Shown here piece by piece: positions 48,152 to 55,432 of a DNA stretch of 64,000 nucleotides. The DNA is from Myxococcales bacterium. Lineage in GTDB: Bacteria; Myxococcota_A; Polyangia; Nannocystales; Nannocystaceae. Position 1 is the stretch's first letter. Each line of letters starts with the position of its first letter. The stretch lies in NCBI GenBank assembly GCA_020633295.1, contig JACKDW010000001.1, positions 744,001 to 808,000 on the forward strand, given 5' to 3'. The notes below the pieces were generated by a model, which worked only from the letters and a program-made list of their open reading frames with translations, ran no database searches and had not been told where the DNA came from. The translations under genes were made by a program, and so were the position numbers.

Positions 48152-49128
48152 GCCCCGTGACCTGCCTGTTTCGACATCTCCGCCCCGGCGTCGTCGTCGT
48201 CGCGCCCTCGGATCGTGCGCAGGAACACCTCCTCGAGGCTCAGCGCGCGCGCCTCGAGGTGCGCGATCGGGATGTCGAGCGCGCGCGACACCTCCCAGAT
48301 GCGCGCCGGCGGCAGCGCGACGACCAGCGTCCCTGGTCGCCGACCGACGTCGACGCGCGCGCCCGCGCGCTCGAGGCCCGCGCGCAGCGCCCCGAGGCGA
48401 TCGCGTCGATCATCCGCGCGCGCCGACGCCAGCGGGCGCAGCTCGAACTCCCGCGGCGCGCCCTCGCGAAGCGACGCGAGCGTGCCCGCGAAGCGCAGCT
48501 GTCCGCGATCCATGATCAGGCAGGTGTCGCAGGTGCGCTCGACGTCGTGCAGCAGGTGCGTCGACAGCAGGAACGCCGGGCCGTCGCCGTCGCGCAGGCG
48601 CTCGAGCAGCTCGAGCAGCTCGTCGCGGCTCGACGGATCGAGGCCGCTCGTCGGCTCGTCCAGCAGCACGAGCTCGGGGTCGTGCACCAGCGCCATCGCC
48701 AGCTTCACGCGCTGGTGCATCCCCGTCGAGTAGTGCTCGACCTCGCGCTGCCGCGCCTCGTCGAGGCCGACGAGATCCAGCACCTCGTGCGCGCGCAGAA
48801 ACGCGTCGCGGCGGGTCAGCCCGCACAGCTCGGCCGCGTAGGCCACCGACTCGAGCCCCGTCAGCCCGGGGATCCGTCCCGGTCCCTCGGCCGCGTAGCC
48901 GAGGCGCGCCCGCACGCGCCCGGGCTCACGCCGCGCGTCGATCCCGAGCACCCGCACCTCGCCCTCATCGGCCGCGAGCAGCCCCACGCAGATCTTCATC
49001 AACGTCGTCTTGCCCGCGCCGTTGGGGCCCAGCAGACCGACGGCTCGTCCCTCGATCTCGCCGGTCACGTCGCGAAGGGCCTGGAAGCCGCCGAAGCGTT
49101 TACAGACGCCGCGCAGGGACAGCAGCAC
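48148..49128 (-). CDS. ABC transporter ATPase (first of operon)
   Basis: 326 residues from GTG 49128; upstream reading is not protein-like. Motifs are Walker A GPNGAGKTT, signature YSTGMHQRVKLA, Walker B LVLLDEPTSGLDP and switch His in STHLLHD. The C-terminal 100 residues are a typical extra domain of the CcmA/NatA type. It starts the operon: a TATAGC hexamer ends only 7 nt before the start. Two ATPase-permease pairs together may form one heteromeric exporter or two related ones. Confidence 0.9.
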   Translation of the reverse strand: MLLSLRGVCKRFGGFQALRDVTGEIEGRAVGLLGPNGAGKTTLMKICVGLLAADEGEVRVLGIDARREPGRVRARLGYAAEGPGRIPGLTGLESVAYAAELCGLTRRDAFLRAHEVLDLVGLDEARQREVEHYSTGMHQRVKLAMALVHDPELVLLDEPTSGLDPSSRDELLELLERLRDGDGPAFLLSTHLLHDVERTCDTCLIMDRGQLRFAGTLASLREGAPREFELRPLASARADDRRDRLGALRAGLERAGARVDVGRRPGTLVVALPPARIWEVSRALDIPIAHLEARALSLEEVFLRTIRGRDDDDAGAEMSKQAGHGA

Positions 49129-49461
49129 GACCGTCGCTATACAGCGCCAGACCCCGCGCCTGCCACACCTGGCGCTGTTGCGCACAACATGCGCGACATC
49201 ACAAAATTCGCTCGACGTGTCAGACCACGAGGGCGGGTGGTGCATTCTGGTTCATCGCGTGGCCCGCGACCTCTGCGCACAGCATCCCGAGGACGCCGTG
49301 CTTGACGCCTCTGGGGGCCAAAATTAGACTGCAAGCGCACTACCCGCGAGCTGGCGAACAGCGCAAGATCCACTCATACGAGACGATTTTGCCGCGATGT
49401 ATAAGTCGGGCACGATCGCGCGACTGGTCGCCTTCGGACAGAACTTTTCCAGGAGAACTCG
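49129..49461. other. Intergenic region between divergent genes
   Basis: About 330 bases, more AT-rich than average. On the minus strand TATAGC (49141-49136) precedes the ABC operon. On the plus strand TATAAG (49400-49405) could be the -10 for the lipoprotein gene with a leader of about 50 bases. No repeats were seen. Confidence 0.4.
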
Positions 49462-50193
49462 ATGACGCTCCGTTCCTTCACCGTGGCCTTTTCCCTCGCG
49501 CTCGCGTTCGCCGGGCTGCCCGCGTGCGGCAGCGGCTCGTCCGGCAACGAGCGCTGGGTGACGACCAAGAACACCAACGCCGACATCGACTGGGACGCGG
49601 TCTCCGAGGCGTACAAGAAGGCGGAGGGGCCCGAGGACTTCGAGCGCCGCGTCAACGAGATCTACACCGGCGACGAGGTCATCAGCGTCAGCGTCCAGGA
49701 CAAGGATGACCGCTCGCAGCTCGTCGTCGGCTTCTTCGACACCAACAAGAACGGGCAGGTCGAGGAGGACGAGAAGGTCTTCGAGATCAACCGCGAGATC
49801 ACCTCCGTCGAGGACCAGAGCGCTCGCTACCAGGTCCAGGGCTACAACCACTACGCCCACTACCGCTCGCCGTTCTGGGACGTCGCCAGCGGCGTGATCG
49901 TCGGCTCGATGATCTCGCGCGCGTTCATGCCGACGTACACGCCGATGTACACCACGGCCTACGTCACGAGCCCGGCCCGCACCAGCGCCCTGGCCACGCA
50001 GCGCAACTCGTACCGCGCCAAGAACCCGAGCAAGTTCCCCAAGAGCTCGCGCAGCGGCAGCTCCTACGGCTCCAAGGGGCGCAGCTCCTTCAGCGGCGGC
50101 TCCCGCAGCTCGTTCGGCGGCAGCTCCCGCAGCGGCGGCGGCTTCGGCGTGCTGGCCAAGGGCCGCATCAAGATCGTCCGCCTGACCAGCTAG
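49462..50193 (+). CDS. Lipoprotein with Ser/Gly-rich basic tail
   Basis: 243 residues, with AGGAGA 5 nt upstream. The signal ALAFAGLPAC ends at a lipobox Cys. The middle has DTNKNGQVEEDE, similar to a single EF-hand calcium loop (Asp-x-Asn-x-Asn-Gly-x-Val-x-x-x-Glu), although one loop may not bind calcium strongly. A hydrophobic stretch (FWDVASGVIVGSMISRAFMP) follows. The last 70 residues are Ser/Gly/Arg-rich, as in DUF4178/DUF350-linked lipoproteins of this kind; the link is weak. It is probably a surface or periplasmic protein. Confidence 0.75.
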   Translation: MTLRSFTVAFSLALAFAGLPACGSGSSGNERWVTTKNTNADIDWDAVSEAYKKAEGPEDFERRVNEIYTGDEVISVSVQDKDDRSQLVVGFFDTNKNGQVEEDEKVFEINREITSVEDQSARYQVQGYNHYAHYRSPFWDVASGVIVGSMISRAFMPTYTPMYTTAYVTSPARTSALATQRNSYRAKNPSKFPKSSRSGSSYGSKGRSSFSGGSRSSFGGSSRSGGGFGVLAKGRIKIVRLTS

Positions 50194-50491
50194 TCCTGTC
50201 CTTCGGTTCATCTCGAACCAACGCCCCGGCCCCGCCGACGCGCTCGTCCTTTGCGCGTCGCGGGGCCGGACCAATTCCGTCGCCCGCTGCTCAACGGGCG
50301 ACCATCAACGATGGAGGCCCCCCGCCCTCCCGCTCCAAGAGCCACGCGTGTCCCAAACGGACGCCCGCCGTCGCCGTCGCTCGTCCGTCCGCATCACGCA
50401 TCGCGGTCACGCGAATTCAAGCGCACAAACAACCACGAGAAAATCCGTCAAGAATCCCCCCTGAATGCGGTAGGACCAGATCCAGCCCGCC
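50194..50491. other. Intergenic region, nothing recognised
   Basis: About 300 bases without a convincing gene. The sequence from about 50420 is AT-richer (AACAACCACGAGAAAATCCG) and may include a promoter for the next gene. Confidence 0.35.
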
Positions 50492-51094
50492 ATGGCAAAG
50501 ACTGAGATTCGCTCTGTCCGCGACCTCCCCTTCCCGGAGCTCGACCGCTTCACGCTCCTGCACCTCTCGCCGGATCGTGTGGACGCGGACCTCGACAACT
50601 ACGGCTTCGGCTACGGGCGGCTCGACGCCATCGCGCTCGTCGAGCACGCGGGTGACCAGCGCACTCGCGTCGTCCGCGACGCCCTCGTCCTCGCGCTGCA
50701 CGCCTGGGACAACGCCGAGCCGGACGCCCACGACATCGAGCTCTCGTTCTGGCTTGACGACGACGAGTACTACGAGGAGGAGGACCCCGACGACGACAAC
50801 CTCGTCGTGCTCGCGCCGCTGCGCTTGTTCTTGCGCAAGCGCCTGCCCGAGCTCGTCGCCGACTTTAACGCTCGGGCCGCGCGCGCGGGGGCGCCGCCCA
50901 TCGCCGACGTGGTGCTCGCGCTGTGCAACCCGTTCCGCGCGGTCATCGAGCGCCCGCCCGGCCTCGTGACCCCGCCGATCTACTACCCGATCGGGAACGC
51001 GACCTCGCGCATGGAGAGCGACCGCGCCCGCGAAGTCTGGGATCCGGACGCGACGCTGTGTCTCGACGCCGAAGAGTGGCTTAGACTCCCGTGA
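50492..51094 (+). CDS. Hypothetical acidic protein
   Basis: 200 residues. No signal or membrane helix. It contains an acidic run (DDDEYYEEEDPDDDN) between a conserved-looking N-terminal alpha/beta part (DLDNYGFGYGRLDAIALVE) and a C-terminal part with VTPPIYYPIGNA. The stop codon overlaps a GTG start of the next frame by 4 bases. No family is recognised. It is likely cytoplasmic and in one transcript with the next gene. Confidence 0.65.
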   Translation: MAKTEIRSVRDLPFPELDRFTLLHLSPDRVDADLDNYGFGYGRLDAIALVEHAGDQRTRVVRDALVLALHAWDNAEPDAHDIELSFWLDDDEYYEEEDPDDDNLVVLAPLRLFLRKRLPELVADFNARAARAGAPPIADVVLALCNPFRAVIERPPGLVTPPIYYPIGNATSRMESDRAREVWDPDATLCLDAEEWLRLP

Positions 51095-51135
51095 CTCGGC
51101 GCGCCCCCGCGCCGAGGTCGCCAAGGGAGCCCGAC

Positions 51136-51627
51136 GTGAACGACGAATACGGCCAGCTCACTGAAGCCCAGAAGCGCATGTACGCGGGCATGTTCGTGCT
51201 CAAGAAGCTCGACCTCAAGCCCAAGGACGGCGGCGAGGAGATCCCCGTCGCCGCCGGCATGAACGCCGCCATCGAGGACGTGCTCGACGAGCTGACGGTC
51301 CACGACTACATCACCATCAACAAGCGGAAGCGTCGCTACGAGCTGACGGCCAAGGGCACGCAGTACATCGGCGCGCTGATCAAGGAGGCCGAGGCCTACG
51401 TCGACGAGTTTGACGACGAGGACGTCGAGGACATGGTCGAGGAGCTCGTCCGGCGCAACATCGACGTGTTTCGCGTGCGGTTCCTGTGGGGCTGGTACCA
51501 GAACGAGTTTGACGACGTCGTGCTGTTTCAGCAGCGTCGCGGGTTCCCGTCGATCGAGCGCTACTGGCAGAACTTCATCATGGACGACGCTTTCTACGAG
51601 AACCTCGCGCTCGACCTCGAGGACTGA
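51136..51627 (+). CDS. Hypothetical protein with winged-helix-like N-terminus
   Basis: 163 residues from GTG 51136, with AAGGGAG 8 nt upstream; GTG 51091 (overlapping the previous stop) would add 15 basic residues. The first 90 residues, AIEDVLDELTVHDYITINKR and YELTAKGTQYIGALI, look like a winged helix. The rest is acidic and aromatic (DEFDDEDVEDMVEELV, then FLWGWYQNEFDDVVLFQQ). No known family. Function might be regulation or binding of a partner; this is inferred. Confidence 0.6.
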   Translation: MNDEYGQLTEAQKRMYAGMFVLKKLDLKPKDGGEEIPVAAGMNAAIEDVLDELTVHDYITINKRKRRYELTAKGTQYIGALIKEAEAYVDEFDDEDVEDMVEELVRRNIDVFRVRFLWGWYQNEFDDVVLFQQRRGFPSIERYWQNFIMDDAFYENLALDLED

Positions 51628-51762
51628 CGCGCGGCCGAGTCCGGTTCCGCGCCTCGGCGTTGGGCGCTCGCCCTGACGGCCGCGCGCCAGCGCCATTTCG
51701 CGTCTAATTTCAGAGTTTTGCGCGCCAGATCCCGCGGTGCGACGCGCGCCTGTGGGGGGTCC

Positions 51763-51792
51763 TTGTTGACCCGACTCCGGTCCGTGTACCGT
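51763..51792 (+). promoter_or_regulatory. Possible promoter of the cotransporter gene
   Basis: TTGTTG (51763-51768), 18 bases and TACCGT (51787-51792), 24 nt before the ATG at 51816. A TTGACC overlaps the -35 with a shorter spacer. Moderate fit only. Confidence 0.3.
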
Positions 51793-51815
51793 GTGCACGA
51801 ATCACGGTCCGCGAC

Positions 51816-54563
51816 ATGAGCCAATCAGAACAGGCGTCATCGACGCAGACCGCCGTCACGCAGGCGGGCACGGGCCAGGAGAGACAGGGCTTTGGCGCCT
51901 TCGCGGGCGTCTACACGCCGAGCATCCTCACGATCCTCGGCGTCATCATGTACCTCCGCTTCGGCGAGGTCGTGGGCGAAGCCGGGCTCGGGCAGACGAT
52001 CGCCATCGTCGTCGTCGCGCACCTGATCACCATCGCCACGGGCCTCTCGATCTCGGCGATCGCGACCAACCGCACCGTCCGCGCCGGCGGGGCCTACTAC
52101 ATCATCAGCCGCTCGCTCGGCGCGCCCGCCGGGGCCGCCATCGGCGTCCCGCTGTTCCTCGCCCAGGCGCTCAGCATCACCTTCTACATCGTCGGCTTCA
52201 CCGAGTCGCTCATGCCGGTGCTGCCCGGCTGGTGGGCGACGGTGCCCGAGTACGTCTACAGCAGCATCACGCTGTGGCTGCTCGCGTTCATCACGATCAA
52301 GAGCGCCGACCTGGCCATCAAGACGCAGTTCATCGTCATGGCCGCCATCGGCCTGTCGCTGATCTCGTTCTTCACGGGCAGCGGCGTGGAGTCGCTCGAC
52401 GCCTACATCGCCGGGCTCGAGAGCCCGCGCGCCCAGGCCATGGCCACGCAGATGTGGGGCGACGTCACCGGGCTGTTTAACGCCAAGCCGCTGCGACCGG
52501 AGCGCGTCATCTGGTGGAACACCGAGGGCGCCGGCTTCGGCCCGATGTTCGCGCTGTTCTTCCCCGCGGTCACCGGCATCATGGCGGGCGTCGGCATGTC
52601 CGGCGACCTCAAGGACCCGCGCAAGTCGCTGCCGCTCGGCACCCTCGCGGCGGTCTTCACCGGGTTCACGATCTACCTGGTGTTCCCCATCTGGTTGGCC
52701 ATGAACGCCAACCTCGACCACCTCGTCTCGCACACGACCACGGTCGTCGCCGAGATCTCGAGCGTCCCGCTGCTGATCTTCTTCGGCGTCTGGGGGGCCA
52801 CGCTCTCGAGCGCGCTCGGCAGCTTCCTGACCGCCCCGCGCACGCTGCAGGCGCTGTCCTTCGACGGCCTCGCGCCGCGCCTGTTCGGGCGCGGTCACGG
52901 GCCGATGAACGAGCCGCGCATCGGCACCGTGTTCACCTTCCTGCTCGCGCAGCTCGGCGTCCTGCTCGGGGATCTGAGCGCGATCGCGCCGATCCTGACG
53001 ATGTTCTTCCTGGCCACCTACGGCTTCACGAACCTCGCCAGCGGGCTCGAGTCCTGGGCCGCGAACCCGAGCTTTCGCCCGACCTTCAAGGTCCCGGCGG
53101 TCATCAGCCTCGCGGGCGGCCTCGGCTGTTTCTACATCATGAGCATGATCGACCTCGGCGCGATGATCGCCGCGTTCGTGTTCTGCTCGCTCATCTACAT
53201 CTTCGTGCAGCGGCGCGCGCTCGAGGCCACCTGGGGCGACGCGCGCCACGGCATCTGGTCCGCGCTCGTGCGCACGGCGCTGTACCGCCTGCGCAAGGAG
53301 AAGTTCCACCCCTCGAACTGGCGCCCGAACCTGCTCATCCTCGGCGGCGGCGGCAAGAAGCGCCTGCACCTGCTCGAGCTCGGCAGCGCCATCGTCCAGG
53401 ACCGCGGCATCGTCACGTACATGTACCTGCTGCAGGGCTCCGTGGCCGAGAACGCCGACTCGCGCGTCAAGCTGCGCGAGAACCTCGACGAGGCGCTGAC
53501 CAACCGCTTCCCCCACGTGTTCTGCCGCGTCGACATCGTCGACGACCTCTACAAGGGCGTGGTCGCGGTCTCGCAGTCCTACGGCGTCGGCAGCTTCGAG
53601 ACCAACACGATCATGCTCGGCTGGCCGAAGAACACGGCCAACTACGCCTCGTACCTGTCGATGCTGCGCGACCTCGCGCGGCTCGACCGCTCGCTCCTGC
53701 TGGTCCACTACGACAGCCAGCGCAAGCTCGGCGCCGGCCGGCGCATCCAGATCTGGTGGGGCGGCCTGCAGCACAACGGCGGCCTCATGCTGCTGCTCGC
53801 GTTCCTGATCACCGCGCACCAGCGCTGGAACAAGGCCACGGTCGAGATCGTCACGATCGTCGACAACGAGGCCGAGCGCATCCAGGTCGAGGGCACGATC
53901 CGCTCGGTCGTCGCCTCCGCGCACCTGATCGCCGAGCCGCGCGTGCTGCTGCGCAAGGGCCGGAGCGTGCGCGACATCATGGAGATCATGAGCACCGGCG
54001 TCGACCTGGCGATCGTCGGCATGCGCCTGCCGGAGCCGACCGAGGAGACCAACAAGTTCTTCGACCGCATGAACGACCTGCTCTCGGCCCTGCCGACGAC
54101 CCTGCTGGTCCACAGCGCGCGCGGCTTCCAGGGCGACCCGGTGCTGTTCGATGACGCGCCCCAGCAGACGACGCCGAGCGAGGGCTCCGCGCCCCAGGCC
54201 GCCCCGCCGCAGGAGGCCGCGAAGTCGCTGACGAGCGCGCACCAGGTGATCACGACGACCGCGAGCCTCCCCGCGGTCTCGGCCGCCGAGAGCATGACCG
54301 GGCTCGTCCCCGAGCTGCTCATGGCCGAGGACAGCGGCCCGATCAGCGCGCCGCCCGAGATCGCCGCGCCCATCGTCGCGGAGTCCTCCGCGCCCCAGAT
54401 CGCCGCGCCCACGCTCACAGAACCCTCGGCGCCCCAGCGCGCGGCCTCCCCCGCGCGAGCTCGGGACGCCGACGCGCCGGTCCCCGTCGCGCCGCCTCGG
54501 GTCACCTTCACGCCGCCGATTACGCCCCCCAAGACGCACGACGGCGACGGTGAGCCTCTGTGA
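51816..54563 (+). CDS. Cation-chloride cotransporter-like APC-superfamily transporter (SLC12-type)
   Basis: 915 residues. The N-terminal 480 residues are an APC-type membrane domain of about 12 helices with FAGVYTPSILTILGVIMYLR at the first, unwound helix and RAGGAYYIISRSLG, FPAVTGIMAGVGMSGDLKDP, both close to SLC12 motifs. The C-terminal part (about 500-770) is a universal-stress-like cytoplasmic domain as in NKCC/KCC (LLILGGGGKKRLHLLELG). The last 120 residues are Ala/Pro-rich with APQIAAPTLTEPSAPQ-type repeats. It should carry cations with chloride or, in bacteria, other substrates. Function in bacteria is not well established. Confidence 0.88.
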   Translation: MSQSEQASSTQTAVTQAGTGQERQGFGAFAGVYTPSILTILGVIMYLRFGEVVGEAGLGQTIAIVVVAHLITIATGLSISAIATNRTVRAGGAYYIISRSLGAPAGAAIGVPLFLAQALSITFYIVGFTESLMPVLPGWWATVPEYVYSSITLWLLAFITIKSADLAIKTQFIVMAAIGLSLISFFTGSGVESLDAYIAGLESPRAQAMATQMWGDVTGLFNAKPLRPERVIWWNTEGAGFGPMFALFFPAVTGIMAGVGMSGDLKDPRKSLPLGTLAAVFTGFTIYLVFPIWLAMNANLDHLVSHTTTVVAEISSVPLLIFFGVWGATLSSALGSFLTAPRTLQALSFDGLAPRLFGRGHGPMNEPRIGTVFTFLLAQLGVLLGDLSAIAPILTMFFLATYGFTNLASGLESWAANPSFRPTFKVPAVISLAGGLGCFYIMSMIDLGAMIAAFVFCSLIYIFVQRRALEATWGDARHGIWSALVRTALYRLRKEKFHPSNWRPNLLILGGGGKKRLHLLELGSAIVQDRGIVTYMYLLQGSVAENADSRVKLRENLDEALTNRFPHVFCRVDIVDDLYKGVVAVSQSYGVGSFETNTIMLGWPKNTANYASYLSMLRDLARLDRSLLLVHYDSQRKLGAGRRIQIWWGGLQHNGGLMLLLAFLITAHQRWNKATVEIVTIVDNEAERIQVEGTIRSVVASAHLIAEPRVLLRKGRSVRDIMEIMSTGVDLAIVGMRLPEPTEETNKFFDRMNDLLSALPTTLLVHSARGFQGDPVLFDDAPQQTTPSEGSAPQAAPPQEAAKSLTSAHQVITTTASLPAVSAAESMTGLVPELLMAEDSGPISAPPEIAAPIVAESSAPQIAAPTLTEPSAPQRAASPARARDADAPVPVAPPRVTFTPPITPPKTHDGDGEPL

Positions 54564-54588
54564 GAACGTCGTCAGGGCGGCGAAAACA

Positions 54589-54617
54589 TTGACATGCCTG
54601 GACCCGCGAAATAGCGT
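54589..54617 (+). promoter_or_regulatory. Sigma70-type promoter
   Basis: TTGACA (54589-54594, perfect), 17 bases and TAGCGT (54612-54617). Transcription would begin near 54624, giving a leader of about 75 bases that includes the alternating CG run and a GAGGAGA ribosome-binding site before ATG 54699. Confidence 0.55.
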
Positions 54618-54657
54618 GAGGTCCGCCGTGCGCACGCACCACCGACGGACGCCACAC

Positions 54658-54678
54658 CGCGCGCGCGCGCGCGCGCGC
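54658..54678. repeat. 21-base alternating CG run in a 5' leader
   Basis: CG dinucleotides without interruption, just upstream of the ribosome-binding site of the next gene. Such tracts can form Z-DNA under negative supercoiling and tend to change in length. Confidence 0.9.
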
Positions 54679-54698
54679 AAAGAGGAGACGAGACGAGC

Positions 54699-55154
54699 AT
54701 GACGAACTCAGACCAGGGCCTCTCGCTGCAGTGGATCGCCATCAGCGTGGTCGCGATCGTCTTTCTCAACCGCGTCATCGCCACCCTGATCGCGCCCAGC
54801 ATCGCGCCCTCGATCGTGATGTCCATGGGCGCCGCCGGCGTCTACCTCATCGTCGGCCTCGTCGCCTTCGTCTCCTTCTTCATCGGCGGCCTCCTGTGCG
54901 GCTACTTCAGCCCGGGCGAGACCGTGCGCGAGCCGGCGCTCGCCGCGGTCGTCGCGGTCGTCCTCAACTCCCTGGTGATCATCGCCATGGCCGAGGGTCC
55001 GCTGCCCGTCGCGATCTACATCGGCTTCGGCGTGACCGCCGGCGTCGGCTTCGCGATGGCGCTGGCGGGCGCCTACGTCGGCGAGAAGCTCCAGGGCGAC
55101 ACGCTCGACAAGATGCGCGAGCGCGGCGACTTCGGCAACGACGTCAAGTCGTAG
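54699..55154 (+). CDS. Small membrane protein, four helices
   Basis: 151 residues. Helices are LQWIAISVVAIVFLNRVI, VYLIVGLVAFVSFFIGGLL, LAAVVAVVLNSLVIIAMA and VAIYIGFGVTAGVGFAMAL. A polar, charged tail of about 25 residues ends the protein. No family is recognised. It has its own promoter, so need not belong with the cotransporter gene upstream. Confidence 0.7.
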   Translation: MTNSDQGLSLQWIAISVVAIVFLNRVIATLIAPSIAPSIVMSMGAAGVYLIVGLVAFVSFFIGGLLCGYFSPGETVREPALAAVVAVVLNSLVIIAMAEGPLPVAIYIGFGVTAGVGFAMALAGAYVGEKLQGDTLDKMRERGDFGNDVKS

Positions 55155-55267
55155 CCGCACGCTCAACCTGTCTCCTCGCGCATCTTTGATGCGCCCGCGA
55201 ATCACGCGAGAGAGCGCGCTGGAGCTGCGACGCTCGAGACGCGCCCTCGTCCGCCCGTGATCGCGGC

Positions 55268-55394
55268 GACGTCTTCCACGACGTCTTCCACGACGTCCTC
55301 CACGACGTCCACGACGTCCTCCACGTCGTCCTCCACGTCGTCCTCCACGACGTCTTCCACGACGTCCTCCACGACGTCCTCCACGACGTCCTCC
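55268..55394. repeat. Noncoding 12-bp array with GACGTC palindromes
   Basis: About 10.5 units of GACGTCCTCCAC or GACGTCTTCCAC. GACGTC occurs nine times; two units have GTCGTC and one unit is 9 bp. The last unit ends 26 bases before a TACAGT hexamer (55421-55426) in front of the amidohydrolase. It lies outside any convincing gene. Confidence 0.85.
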
Positions 55395-55432
55395 GCGGCG
55401 TCTCGCGCGAGGTTTCGCGCTACAGTGCGCGC

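Noticed and set aside
55268..55394. CRISPR or replication-origin iterons
   Set aside because: Units are contiguous 12-mers without spacers, and no replication gene is near.
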